Assembly (NCBI GenBank): GCA_910586125.1
Contig: CAJUHP010000017.1
Span: forward strand, 10,757-74,756
Length of the DNA stretch: 64,000 bases
Direction of reading: 5' to 3'
DNA from: an uncultured Lachnospiraceae bacterium
GTDB lineage: Bacteria; Bacillota; Clostridia; Lachnospirales; Lachnospiraceae
Each line of letters starts with the position of its first letter. Position 1 is the stretch's first letter. This document shows, in pieces, positions 17,175 to 26,002 of the stretch. Under the pieces are notes generated by a model. That model was given only the letters and a program-made list of their open reading frames with translations, ran no database searches and was not told where the DNA came from. The position numbers and the translations under genes are program-made.

Positions 17175-17485
17175 TCTTTTTTCATATTTCCTTCACGTTC
17201 CGCTTCTGCTCCCGCCCTTTTCCCCGAAAAAAGGCCGGAAAGAACCGCGAAAACATAAGAAAGTTTACGCAAAAAGCCGAAGAAAAATACAGAATCAAAG
17301 AAAAATGCCGTAAAATGGCAGAAAGGGGCTGTCGCACCATCGGCGTGATCCGTCTGCCGTGCAATATCCCGTTTCCGTATTTTCCTTGCCTGCCGCCGTT
17401 TTTTCTTCTCTCTGCCAACTGTTCTGATAAGAAAAAAGTGTACAAAAATAGCAGGGATCAACCTTCCTCCGTTTGTGCCCGCACC
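17175..17485. other. Gene-free interval upstream of murA
   Basis: No convincing gene. The segment at 17327-17340 (GGGGCTGTCGCA) looks like one end of the dispersed palindromic repeats, but no matching second end follows. Open frames here have no family resemblance and no good ribosome sites. Confidence 0.5.
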
Positions 17486-17526
17486 AAAAAGGCGGGAACC
17501 TGGGACAAATCCCAATTCCCGCCTTT
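17486..17526 (-). terminator. Terminator after dmsB
   Basis: Nested hairpin: outer arms AAAGGCGGGA/TCCCGCCTTT (17488-17497 with 17517-17526) and inner TGGGA/TCCCA, with T5 on the minus strand (17490-17486). It lies 20 bp past the stop of the ferredoxin-type subunit. Confidence 0.88.
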
Positions 17527-17546
17527 CATAAAGCAGAATGACTCCG

Positions 17547-18128
17547 TTACAGATACATTTCCTCCGCGCCGTCTGACAGCATGGACTGCTTCGGCTCGAT
17601 CAGCAGGCTAGGGCCGGTGGCGTCGGCCTTCGGCAGAATCGGCAGCTCATTGACCAGCTCTGCTCCCGCATGCTTCTGCACCAGTTCGTCCAGATCTCCG
17701 AACTCCAGCGCGCGAAGCGGACAGGCGTCCACACAGACCGGATTGCCTCCCGCCGCGCGGATCGCAGCGCAGGCGTCGCACTTGCCTACTTTTTTCTTCT
17801 CCTCGATGTATTTCGGAGCGCCGTAGGGACATGCCTGCACACAGGCCTGGCAGCCGATGCACAGCGCCTCGTCGTGAAGAACCGTTCCGTCTTCCGCCAC
17901 ATACATGGCGCCCACCGGGCAGGCCGAGACACAGGCCGGATTCTCACAGTGATTGCAGGACATGGTCATGTGATAAAACGTCACATCCGGGTAGGAGCCC
18001 ACCTCATACGATTTCACCTCGCGGAACAGCGTTCCCACATCCAGACGGTTCTTATCCTTGCAGGCCACCTGGCAGGTACGGCATCCCGTACACATGGTGG
18101 CGTCAAAATAAAACCCAAGTTTGCCCAT
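17547..18128 (-). CDS. dmsB: Four-cluster ferredoxin subunit of a DMSO-reductase-type enzyme
   Basis: Electron-transfer subunit of a molybdopterin enzyme. Sixteen cysteines fall in four groups: CTGCRTCQVAC (13-23), CNHCENPACVSACP, CIGCQACVQACP, and CDACAAIRAAGGNPVCVDACP, enough for four [4Fe-4S] clusters as in DmsB. No twin-arginine signal is present, as expected, since it would be carried out with the catalytic subunit. The 193-residue length is normal. It begins 18 bp after the catalytic subunit gene and is followed by a terminator, so no membrane-anchor subunit follows. Confidence 0.9.
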   Translation of the reverse strand: MGKLGFYFDATMCTGCRTCQVACKDKNRLDVGTLFREVKSYEVGSYPDVTFYHMTMSCNHCENPACVSACPVGAMYVAEDGTVLHDEALCIGCQACVQACPYGAPKYIEEKKKVGKCDACAAIRAAGGNPVCVDACPLRALEFGDLDELVQKHAGAELVNELPILPKADATGPSLLIEPKQSMLSDGAEEMYL

Positions 18129-18146
18129 CTATAGAAGCCTCCCTTC

Positions 18147-20867
18147 TCACAGCTCGATGATCCTCTGCGGTTTTTCCACGTCAGGGATCAGAGGCTCACC
18201 ATCGTATTTCTCATAGTTGCAGTTATAGTTGTTGTAGCCGGTCACACCCATGCCGGAAACCACAGGGCCGCACAGCACGTTGTCAGCGCCGCCGCGATCC
18301 ACCTGTTTCTCCTCGTCATAATCGATCCAGGAGCCGTGAGGCACGCCGACACAGCCCGGCATGATAATTCCCGTCAGGGACGCCGTCCGCAAAATACTGC
18401 CGTGCGCATTGTAAACCCGCACCGTATCTCCGGTCTGGATTCCCTTGGCCGCCGCGTCCTCCTTGTTTAAGAACACCGGGTTGGGCCAGGTCTCTCTCAG
18501 CCACGGGCAGTTGTCAAACACGGAGTGAGAGCGGCGCAGATAGTGCGGATTGTATACCAAGAACGGGTATTCGCTCGGCTCGCCGCCGATCACGCCGTCC
18601 TTGAACGTCGTCTCATATCCTTCCGGCGCCACGGTGTAGGAGGGATAGGGTTTAAAGGTTCCTGCCGGGCTGTAGCCCATCGCATTTAACGTATCTGCCT
18701 TCCAGTCGTTGTAAATCTCAAACTTGCCGGATTCACTGGACAGCGGATGACCGGCCGGATCTTCTATGAAATCCTGATATCCGATATAACCGTAGTTGTC
18801 ACCCTCGGCTCTGGCCACCTGGTAAACGCCGTCGGACAGGAATTTTTTCATCTCCACAACGCCGTCCTGCGGTGCGCCCTCGACACCCCACTCGTCGATA
18901 TCCGCCTGTGTGATCGTCACAAGCGGCACATAGTCCGTGCCCTCGGCATTGATCACGGTGCAGCCTGCAATCTGATTGAAGAACTGCTGCTTTTCGCTGA
19001 TCGGCCAGATTTCATCGGCATTCAGCCCCATCTGGTCCATAATGCCTCTGGCGATCTCCTGGTCGGTCTTGGATTCGTAGAGCGGCTCCACCACCTGCGT
19101 GTACACAAACAGCGCCTCCCGGTTTCCGGTCAGAAAACCGCCGACACGCTCCCACTCGGTCGTCACCGGCATCACGATATCGGAATATTTGGCCTGGGTT
19201 GTCAAAAACTGCGCGTTGCAGCAGACAAACTCCATGGAACGCATGGCCTTGATGCCGTTTACCAGATCCGGGCTGGTCTGCAGGCGGGCATCGGCATCCC
19301 AGTAAACCATCTTGACATTGACGTCGCGGATATCCTCCGCCGTATATTTGGCAGCGTAATAATCTGCGTTGTTATTTGCTTTGCCCTCCAGAACGGACTT
19401 CCACATGGTAGGACCGTTCAGGCGCAGGTCGCTGGCATTGGTCGGCGCTGCGGGCAGGCCGGCGCCGCCGTTTTTCACCAGTCTGGGACCGGAGTTGCCG
19501 GCGTCGGAAGCGTACATGGCGCCGCAGGAGTGGCCGGGCTTGCCAAAGTGGCCGCCCATACAGCCGATGGTCATGTAAAGCTGCGGAATGTCCTCGGCGT
19601 TGCGGTTGCGGGCATGCGCATAGCTGTGCAGAATCGACACGGCCTTATCTTTGCGCATCTCATTCGCATACCACTTGATATCCTCTTCCGGCGTGCCGCA
19701 GATCTTGCTGGCCCAGGCCGCATCCTTGGGCGTCTCGTCGTAAGCGCCCAGCACATAATCCTTAAAGTTCTCGTTCAGCTTGGCTCCTTCCGGCATATGG
19801 TCCGCGTCAAAGCCGACGGTATATGTATTCAGGAAATCCCAGTCGATGATGCCGCCCTGGCTCTCGTCAAGCGCCAGCATCTCATAGGCGACACCCAGCA
19901 AAAACGCGGTGTCCGTTCCGGGACGAACGCGAATCCACTTTGCCTCAAAGACGGAAGCCGTGGCGTTGTAGGACGGGCCTACGACGATAAACTGCGTCTT
20001 TTTGTTCTTTTTGGCCTGCAGGAAGTTGTAAGTCCGGCTGCCGGCGGAAGCCCAGGCCGGATTGCCGCCGTAGAAGACGATTGTTTCGGAATTCTTCAGA
20101 TCCATCCGGTCGTTGGCCTTGTTTAAGTCGTAAGGCGGCAGACCGATCTTATCCACATTAAAACAGTAGGTTCCGTAGGAAGTCGTGTCGGCGTAGGACG
20201 TGTAGCCGCCCAGCATGGCAAAAATATTTTTGCCGCAGGAGCCGGTTCTGGTCATCAGAGAATCGGTGCCGTAGGTGTCCGCCACTCTCTTGATCTCCGC
20301 CGCCACCATGGAAAACGCCTCTTCCCAGGAGATTCTCTCCCACTCGTCCTTGCCGCGCAGTTCGCCGTGGGTGTTCTCCCCGCCGCCGGGCTGCCAGCTC
20401 TTGCGCTTCATCGGATACTTCAGGCGGTCTGCGCCGAAGCACTGCTGCTGCTGTGCGCGGCCTCTGAGGCAGGCCCGCTGCTGCATGTACTCATAGCTGT
20501 CCTCATGGGTATCGTCCGTTTTCTGACGGATCACCATGCCGTCCTTGACCATGACCTTGTTCAGGCAGCGGCCCGCACAGTTATGCCAGCAGGCGGCGGA
20601 CACCCAGGTGCCTCCCTCCTCCGGGTTCACAATCGGACTGTGTTCTACAGGAGCGGTGGTCTCCGGCACCGACTCTCCCGCCGTGGTGGGAGCCGCCGTT
20701 GTCCCCGCGGTCGTGCCCGCAGCCTGGCTGGTATCCGACAGGCTCGACTCCTTCGAGCAGGCAGTCAGAGAAAGGCCGGCCACAGCCGCTGTGGCGACGG
20801 CGCTGCCCTTTAAGAACTGTCTGCGGCTGAACCTCGCGTCCAGCAGTTTGTCAATTAAATGTGACAT
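18147..20867 (-). CDS. dmsA: Molybdopterin oxidoreductase catalytic subunit, DmsA-like
   Basis: Probable terminal reductase (DMSO, TMAO or another S- or N-oxide) exported in folded form. The start at 20867 has a perfect AAGGAGG site and begins a twin-arginine signal SRRQFLKGSAVATAAVAGL ending in a lipobox-like LTAC, so it may be a Tat-exported lipoprotein. A Thr/Ala-rich linker follows, then the [4Fe-4S] motif C-x3-C-x3-C...C (CWHNCAGRC, then RACLRGR), the molybdopterin core, and a C-terminal dinucleotide-binding domain (AAKGIQTGDTVRVYNAHG). The 906 residues are close to DmsA. Followed by dmsB; the chaperone gene is divergent. The actual substrate cannot be assigned. Confidence 0.88.
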   Translation of the reverse strand: MSHLIDKLLDARFSRRQFLKGSAVATAAVAGLSLTACSKESSLSDTSQAAGTTAGTTAAPTTAGESVPETTAPVEHSPIVNPEEGGTWVSAACWHNCAGRCLNKVMVKDGMVIRQKTDDTHEDSYEYMQQRACLRGRAQQQQCFGADRLKYPMKRKSWQPGGGENTHGELRGKDEWERISWEEAFSMVAAEIKRVADTYGTDSLMTRTGSCGKNIFAMLGGYTSYADTTSYGTYCFNVDKIGLPPYDLNKANDRMDLKNSETIVFYGGNPAWASAGSRTYNFLQAKKNKKTQFIVVGPSYNATASVFEAKWIRVRPGTDTAFLLGVAYEMLALDESQGGIIDWDFLNTYTVGFDADHMPEGAKLNENFKDYVLGAYDETPKDAAWASKICGTPEEDIKWYANEMRKDKAVSILHSYAHARNRNAEDIPQLYMTIGCMGGHFGKPGHSCGAMYASDAGNSGPRLVKNGGAGLPAAPTNASDLRLNGPTMWKSVLEGKANNNADYYAAKYTAEDIRDVNVKMVYWDADARLQTSPDLVNGIKAMRSMEFVCCNAQFLTTQAKYSDIVMPVTTEWERVGGFLTGNREALFVYTQVVEPLYESKTDQEIARGIMDQMGLNADEIWPISEKQQFFNQIAGCTVINAEGTDYVPLVTITQADIDEWGVEGAPQDGVVEMKKFLSDGVYQVARAEGDNYGYIGYQDFIEDPAGHPLSSESGKFEIYNDWKADTLNAMGYSPAGTFKPYPSYTVAPEGYETTFKDGVIGGEPSEYPFLVYNPHYLRRSHSVFDNCPWLRETWPNPVFLNKEDAAAKGIQTGDTVRVYNAHGSILRTASLTGIIMPGCVGVPHGSWIDYDEEKQVDRGGADNVLCGPVVSGMGVTGYNNYNCNYEKYDGEPLIPDVEKPQRIIEL

Positions 20868-21045
20868 AAGGTTCCTCCTTTTCTCGCTGCTTTCGCAGCG
20901 GGTTATACACATATGACGCATATTGGTATATTTTTTATTTTACCGTCTCCATAAAAAAATTCAATGGACAGTTTTAAAAAAATGTTACTTTTCCCTGCGT
21001 CTTTTTTTTATTTTTCTATTTTCAGAATATTCAAAAAAAACCCTC

Positions 21046-21073
21046 TTGCAATCTATGGGGAGTCTGCTATAAT
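21046..21073 (+). promoter_or_regulatory. Promoter of the TorD-type chaperone gene
   Basis: TTGCAA, 16-bp spacer, TATAAT, 31 bp before the ATG. The dmsA promoter should lie in the AT-rich stretch 20890-21045, where several TATA-like runs occur but none is clearly best. Confidence 0.65.
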
Positions 21074-21104
21074 TTCATTACCACCATCAAAAAGGAGGAT
21101 ACCA

Positions 21105-21800
21105 ATGCCAAACAACGAAAACAAAGAAATTTTGGAAGTTCTGCTGGCCAACCGCCTGTTTCTCTACTCCCTGCTGCACAAGGTATTTGGACGTGAACCG
21201 GATACGGATTTTCTGCAGATTCTGACCGGAGAGAATACCTGCGAAGCGTTTGCCCTGCTATCCGACGAGGAGGGCGACGTGCCGGACCGCTTTGTTCTCT
21301 TTCTGAAGGAACTGCGCGGCGAATTCACGCAGAAACCATTTATGGAACAGCTTAAGACCGAGTATACCCGCCTGTTTATCGGACCGACCAAGCTGCCGGC
21401 CCCTCCCTGGGAGTCCGTATACCGGAGCAAACAGGGTCTTCTCTTTCAGGAGAGCACGCTGGCTGTCCGCGAATTTTACCGCAAGTTCAACATGCTTCCG
21501 CAGGACTATCCCCATGTGGCCGACGACAGTCTGGCCTTGGAGCTGCATTTTATGGCAAAGCTCTCCGAAAAGGCGCTGGATGCGCTTCGCGCCGATCGCA
21601 TGGAGGACTTGAACTACTATCTGAACGGGCAGAATATCTTTCTGCAGAGTCATCTGCTGGTATGGGTTCCTAAATTTTTGGAGCGGATGGCGGATGCGCC
21701 GTCCGATCTGATGTATCCGCAGTTGGCTCTGGTCACGGACGATTTCCTGCGCCGCGATCAGAAGGTGGTGGAAGAGATGCTGTCCATGATCGGATGTTAA
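21105..21800 (+). CDS. TorD/DmsD-family molybdoenzyme chaperone
   Basis: Cytosolic chaperone that binds the Tat signal of the partner reductase and holds it until cofactor loading. All-helical, 231 residues. The family segment LFIGPTKLPAPPWESVY (about 90-106) and VADDSLALELHFMAKL match the TorD/NarJ-type consensus (E..RLF.GP..P.APPWESVY; D.H...EL.FM..L). The start at 21105 is set by AAAGGAGG. It is divergent from dmsAB across a 237-bp shared control region, consistent with service to that enzyme. Confidence 0.88.
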   Translation: MPNNENKEILEVLLANRLFLYSLLHKVFGREPDTDFLQILTGENTCEAFALLSDEEGDVPDRFVLFLKELRGEFTQKPFMEQLKTEYTRLFIGPTKLPAPPWESVYRSKQGLLFQESTLAVREFYRKFNMLPQDYPHVADDSLALELHFMAKLSEKALDALRADRMEDLNYYLNGQNIFLQSHLLVWVPKFLERMADAPSDLMYPQLALVTDDFLRRDQKVVEEMLSMIGC

Positions 21801-21899
21801 GACAAAAGCTTTGAGAACGCGGCGTACTGTCGGCCTCTCCCTTGACGAAGTAAAGAGGCTGCAAACAGGGCGCAATGCTAAATAGATTTCCAAATCAAA

Positions 21900-21998
21900 G
21901 GGGCTGTTGCAAAACGAAGATTTTCTACAAAATATGGGATCCATGCACGAGCTGGCACAGCCATATTTTGTGTTTAATCTGAGTTTTGCGACAGCCCC
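21900..21998. repeat. Palindromic repeat element, copy 2 (99 bp)
   Basis: Terminal inverted repeats of 16 bp with one mismatch (21900-21915, GGGGCTGTTGCAAAAC; 21983-21998) and an internal pair (ACAAAATATGG/CCATATTTTGT). Its sequence is about 94 percent identical, by eye, to the reverse complement of copy 3 at 60841-60939. It lies 99 bp past the chaperone stop. Flanking parts of the 21801-22082 interval show nothing else. Confidence 0.88.
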
Positions 21999-22082
21999 TT
22001 TTGCTATGTCATTTTTTGAATATTCTTTGAACCGTATTAAAAAGTCCTTGACAACAAGCATCCAGCAGCAGAAAAAATAAGT

Positions 22083-22332
22083 CCGACGCCTGACAGAGAA
22101 AAAAGCTCTTGCCTATTCAAGAAACTCCTTTTCTTCTTTCAGACGTCGGATTTCTTTTTCCTGTTCCCTAACCTGCCCGCGCAGCATTGCCATCTCCGGT
22201 GCAGGACTCATCGTGGTTTCCCATGTGCGCCGGAACCGATATCCCGTCTTCCCTCTCCGGAAGCCTTTGTCCATGTACACAAAGTGTTTTCAGGGATGCC
22301 CAGTTCGGCTGCTGTCTTTACAGCCCCGGCGT
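22083..22332 (-). pseudogene. Relic of an IS3-family orfA (transposase helix-turn-helix subunit)
   Basis: Minus-strand translation in one frame gives AVKTAAELGIPENTLCTW (helix-turn-helix of IS3-family OrfA), which stops at 22210-22208; the neighbouring frame then continues with APEMAMLRGQVREQEKEIRR and KEEKEFLE, the OrfA leucine-zipper, a TAG at 22115-22113, and ARAFFSVRRR, matching the usual EEASAFFA.SRRK end. So there is at least one frameshift and one nonsense change, and no orfB follows. It overlaps the end of the TetR gene in another frame, so the insertion probably supplied that gene's last codons. Confidence 0.78.
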
Positions 22333-22917
22333 CCGCTGATAGCGGAACACGGAGCAGGTATTCTTTCGCATGGTTTTCTGCATAATCACCGCGGCTTCTT
22401 CCAGGCTGTACTCATTCTGTTCCAGCCACCAGTCGATCATCATCATAAAAAAGCTCTTGATGCGGATCAGATACAACTGCAGCGGCACCTTGCCGGGCAA
22501 AGCCTCGGTCATCAGACGGATATCGTCCGCTCTCTGCAGAATCACCTGCTCCGCCACAATAAAAGCCACCGCGGAAGTCTGCGAAGTAACCAGCACCTCC
22601 AATTCTTCCCGATACCGATCCACTGCCTGAAAAAAAAGACGGATATCCTCCATCAGCACCTGGGAATCCACATCCAGGCCCGGATTGGGTTTGGGGTAGA
22701 TAAAAGTATAAAAAATCTCCTCAAACATTTCCCGGACCATGGATTCGTACAACTCCTGCTTGGTCTGAAAATGAGCGTAAAAGGTCTTCCGGTTGACGCC
22801 GGCTCTCTGCGCCAGATCCTTCACCGTAATATCCTCGTACTCCCGTTCCCTCATCAGGCACAGAAAGGCATGCCGGATCGCTGTTACCGATCTTTTGGAG
22901 CGAATATCATTCCTCAT
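22318..22917 (-). CDS. TetR-family transcriptional regulator
   Basis: DNA-binding repressor; the ligand is unknown. The helix-turn-helix reads ITVKDLAQRAGVNRKTFYAHF (about 30-50), followed by KQELYESMVREM. The remainder is a helical ligand and dimer domain, and the 199-residue length is normal. The last residues (FRYQRTPGL) come from sequence that also reads as IS3 orfA, so the native C-terminus was probably replaced. The ATG at 22917 overlaps the ridA stop by 11 bp; a TTG eight codons upstream is possible. It is downstream of ridA in the same transcript, so it may control that unit. Confidence 0.88.
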   Translation of the reverse strand: MRNDIRSKRSVTAIRHAFLCLMREREYEDITVKDLAQRAGVNRKTFYAHFQTKQELYESMVREMFEEIFYTFIYPKPNPGLDVDSQVLMEDIRLFFQAVDRYREELEVLVTSQTSAVAFIVAEQVILQRADDIRLMTEALPGKVPLQLYLIRIKSFFMMMIDWWLEQNEYSLEEAAVIMQKTMRKNTCSVFRYQRTPGL

Positions 22918-23290
22918 CTTCCCGGTATGCGATTGCCTCAACCTCGCACAGAACGCCCTTGGGCAGTTCTTTCACTGCCACGCAGGAGCGGGCCGGCATA
23001 CTGACAAAATATTTCTCATACACGCGGTTAAACGCCGGAAAATCAGCCATATCGGCCAGAAAACAGGTCGTCTTCACCACTTTCTCATAGCAGGAGCCTC
23101 CCGCCTCCAGAACGGCTCCCACATTCTTGCAGGACTGCTCCGCCTGTTCCTCAATGGACGCTCCCGCGATCTCGCCGGTAGCTGGAATCACCGGGATCTG
23201 CCCCGATGAAAATACCAGATTCCCCAGAATCATCCCCTGTGAATAGGGTCCGATGGCCGCCGGCGCTTTGTCAGTAGATATTTTTTTCAT
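22907..23290 (-). CDS. ridA: RidA-family reactive intermediate deaminase
   Basis: Hydrolyses reactive 2-aminoacrylate and related enamines formed by PLP enzymes, releasing ammonia; trimeric and cytosolic. The sequence has AIGPYSQG (about 12-19), SGQIPV, the conserved Arg in MPARSCVAV (about 104) and the closing CEVEAIA. The 127 residues match the family. It overlaps the TetR gene by 11 bp and has a strong promoter. A physiological link to the threonine ammonia-lyase at 48143 is plausible but they are far apart. Confidence 0.94.
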   Translation of the reverse strand: MKKISTDKAPAAIGPYSQGMILGNLVFSSGQIPVIPATGEIAGASIEEQAEQSCKNVGAVLEAGGSCYEKVVKTTCFLADMADFPAFNRVYEKYFVSMPARSCVAVKELPKGVLCEVEAIAYREDEE

Positions 23291-23334
23291 TTTCTTTACC
23301 TCCGTTTTATTATAATGGTCTGCATACTGCTACC

Positions 23335-23364
23335 ATCATATACGCCAACTGTATAAAATGTCAA
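23335..23364 (-). promoter_or_regulatory. Promoter of ridA-tetR
   Basis: Minus strand TTGACA (23364-23359), 18-bp spacer, TATGAT (23340-23335), about 45 bp before the ridA start. It is back to back with the glgB promoter. Confidence 0.75.
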
Positions 23365-23392
23365 TTGCTTTTTCCTTTTCCGAATCCCATCC

Positions 23393-23421
23393 TTGACTCT
23401 CTCGCTCCAAGGTGATAAAAT
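23393..23421 (+). promoter_or_regulatory. Promoter of glgB-lepB
   Basis: TTGACT, 17-bp spacer, TAAAAT, ending 33 bp before the glgB start, with the ribosome site GGGGGAGG in between. Confidence 0.75.
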
Positions 23422-23454
23422 AACAGCAGAAAATATTGGGGGAGGCACATTTTT

Positions 23455-25437
23455 ATGGGCAAATCGACACCTTTTATCACCGATACAGACTGCTACCTGT
23501 TCGGTAACGGCACTCATTACGAAATCTACAACAAACTGGGGGCGCACCCGGCGACACAGAACCGCAAAAAAGGCGTTTATTTTGCAGTCTGGGCTCCGCA
23601 TGCCGCTTCAGTCAGCCTGGTAGGCAATTTCAACAACTGGGACGCGGCGGCGACTCCCATGACTCCGATTTCTACTTCCGGCATTTATCAGTGCTTTGTC
23701 CCGGATCTGAATCCCGGCGAGATCTACAAATATGCCATTCATATGCCGTCCGGCGAAGTCCGTCTGAAGGCGGACCCGTACGGCTCCTTCGCTGAACTGC
23801 GCCCGGCCACGGCCTCCGTTGTGGCTGATATCTCCGGTTTTACCTGGAGCGATGACAAGTGGATGAAGCAGCGCAAGGAAACGGATTTCCGCACGTCGCC
23901 CTATGCCATCTATGAGGTTCATCTGGGTTCCTGGCGCAAAAACGGAGAGGAATTTCTGAATTACCGGGAGCTGGCCCATCAGCTCGGCGACTATATGAAA
24001 GATATGGGCTATACGCACATCGAACTGATGGGAATTGCAGAGCATCCGTTTGACGGTTCCTGGGGCTATCAGGTCACGGGTTACTTTGCGCCCACGTCGC
24101 GCTACGGCACGCCGCAGGATTTTATGTATCTGGTGGACTATCTGCACAAGCAGGAGATCGGCGTGATTTTGGACTGGGTTCCGGCTCATTTTCCCAGAGA
24201 CGCCCATGGCCTGGCTGATTTTGACGGCACTCCCACATACGAGTACGCCGACACCCGCAAGGGCGAACATCCGGACTGGGGGACCAAGATTTTTGACTAT
24301 GCCAAGCATGAGGTATCCAATTTCCTGATCTCCAACGCCCTCTACTGGGTGGAGCAGTTCCATGTGGACGGGCTTCGGGTGGACGCCGTTGCCTCCATGC
24401 TCTATCTGGACTACGGCAAAAAGGACGGCCAGTGGGTTGCCAACCGTTACGGCGGCAACCAGAACCTGGAAGCTATCGAGTTTTTCCGCCATCTGAACGA
24501 TATCATGAAAAAGCGCAATCCCGGCGCCGTCATGATCGCGGAGGAATCCACCGCCTGGCCCATGATCACAGGCGATTCCGCCGACGGCGGCCTGGGCTTC
24601 TCCTTCAAATGGAATATGGGCTGGATGCATGATTTCCTCGAATATATGAAGCTGGACCCGTATTTCCGCAGCTACAACCACAATAAGATGACCTTTGGCA
24701 TGACCTACGCCTGCAGCGAAAACTTTATTCTGGTGCTGTCTCACGACGAGGTGGTCCATCTGAAATGTTCCATGCTGCAAAAGATGCCCGGTTATCCCGA
24801 CGATAAGTTTGCCAACCTGAAAGTCGGCTATACCTTTATGATGGGTCATCCCGGCAAGAAACTTCTGTTTATGGGACAGGATTTCGGCCAGTGGCATGAG
24901 TGGGACGAAAAGAAGGAACTGGACTGGTTTCTGTTAAACGAGGACAAGCACCGCGATCTCCACGATTTTTACCGCGGCCTGCTGCATCTGTACAGAAAAA
25001 CGCCGGCTCTCTACGAAAACGACTACGACTGGAGCGGTTTTGAATGGATCAACTGCGACGACAATTCCCGCAGCATTTTGAGCTTTGTCCGCAAGAGTAA
25101 AAACGGACGGGGCAATCTGCTCTTTGTCTGCAATTTCACTCCCGTCGCCCGCGACGATTACCAGGTAGGCGTACCCTGCAGGGGACGCTATACCCTGCTG
25201 CTGGACGAGGCGCACGGCCTCTGCGAGAAGATCAGCGGCGCTCCGTCCTTCTTAGCCAAAAAGTCGCCCTGCGACGGCCGCGAGTACTCCATCGCCAACC
25301 CTCTGCCGGCTTACGGCATTCAGGTATACCGCTTTGACTATCCCAAGGTGAAGGAGAAAGAGCCGAAAGCGGAGGCGAAGACCGAAGCGAAGGCAGCGGC
25401 AAGAAAGAAAACGGCAAAGAAGAAAGTGGAACAATGA
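23455..25437 (+). CDS. glgB: 1,4-alpha-glucan branching enzyme with a basic C-terminal tail
   Basis: GH13 enzyme that makes alpha-1,6 branches in glycogen. An N-terminal CBM48 domain (WAPHAASVSLVGNFNNWD) is followed by the barrel: the catalytic Asp lies in DGLRVDAVASMLYLDY (about 309), the Glu in MIAEEST (about 364) and the third acid in LSHDEVVH (about 428). The core is 630 residues. After it, about 30 residues are almost all Lys, Ala and Glu (KAEAKTEAKAAARKKTAKKK), a tail not part of the standard enzyme. Its stop overlaps the signal peptidase start (ATGA), an odd pairing. No other glg genes are in the window. Confidence 0.95.
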   Translation: MGKSTPFITDTDCYLFGNGTHYEIYNKLGAHPATQNRKKGVYFAVWAPHAASVSLVGNFNNWDAAATPMTPISTSGIYQCFVPDLNPGEIYKYAIHMPSGEVRLKADPYGSFAELRPATASVVADISGFTWSDDKWMKQRKETDFRTSPYAIYEVHLGSWRKNGEEFLNYRELAHQLGDYMKDMGYTHIELMGIAEHPFDGSWGYQVTGYFAPTSRYGTPQDFMYLVDYLHKQEIGVILDWVPAHFPRDAHGLADFDGTPTYEYADTRKGEHPDWGTKIFDYAKHEVSNFLISNALYWVEQFHVDGLRVDAVASMLYLDYGKKDGQWVANRYGGNQNLEAIEFFRHLNDIMKKRNPGAVMIAEESTAWPMITGDSADGGLGFSFKWNMGWMHDFLEYMKLDPYFRSYNHNKMTFGMTYACSENFILVLSHDEVVHLKCSMLQKMPGYPDDKFANLKVGYTFMMGHPGKKLLFMGQDFGQWHEWDEKKELDWFLLNEDKHRDLHDFYRGLLHLYRKTPALYENDYDWSGFEWINCDDNSRSILSFVRKSKNGRGNLLFVCNFTPVARDDYQVGVPCRGRYTLLLDEAHGLCEKISGAPSFLAKKSPCDGREYSIANPLPAYGIQVYRFDYPKVKEKEPKAEAKTEAKAAARKKTAKKKVEQ

Positions 25438-25997
25438 CCGAACAGGAAGAAACGAAAAACGCCGCCAAAAACAAGCAGAACAAATGGATCGCTGAGATCC
25501 TGGACTGGATTCGGATCTTTGCGATCGCGGCGATTGCTGCCTGGCTGTGCAATCATCTTCTGATTATGAATACCCAGGTTCCCACCGGGTCCATGGAAGA
25601 CACGATTCCCAAGCCCAGCCGGATCATCAGCTCCCGCGTTCACTACTGGTTTGCTGACCCGGAGCGCGGCGATGTGATTCTGTTTGATCCGCCGGACGGG
25701 GACGAATTCTACTATGTCAAACGTGTGGTAGGGCTCCCCGGTGAGACCATCCGGATTGTTGACGGCAAGGTATATATCAATGACTCTGAGGAACCGCTTG
25801 ACGAGCCGTATCTGAAGGAGGCGCCTTACGGCAGCTTCGGCCCCTACACGGTACCCGAGGACTGTTATTTTGTCATGGGAGACAACCGCAACCACAGCAA
25901 CGATTCCCGCTACTGGCAGAATCCCTTTGTCCCCCGCGGCAGTATTTATGCCAAAGCCGTCTTCGGTTACTGGCCGAGCCTGTTTTTGATTGAATAG
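25434..25997 (+). CDS. lepB: Type I signal peptidase
   Basis: Membrane serine protease that cleaves Sec signal peptides. One N-terminal membrane helix (about 26-43) is followed by catalytic Ser53 in VPTGSMEDTI and Lys96 in YYVKRVVGLPGE, then the box E sequence MGDNRNHSNDSR. The 187-residue length fits the Gram-positive SipS type with a single anchor. It overlaps glgB by 4 bp, so translation is coupled, and is followed by a clear terminator. Confidence 0.94.
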   Translation: MTEQEETKNAAKNKQNKWIAEILDWIRIFAIAAIAAWLCNHLLIMNTQVPTGSMEDTIPKPSRIISSRVHYWFADPERGDVILFDPPDGDEFYYVKRVVGLPGETIRIVDGKVYINDSEEPLDEPYLKEAPYGSFGPYTVPEDCYFVMGDNRNHSNDSRYWQNPFVPRGSIYAKAVFGYWPSLFLIE

Positions 25998-26002
25998 TTG
26001 GA

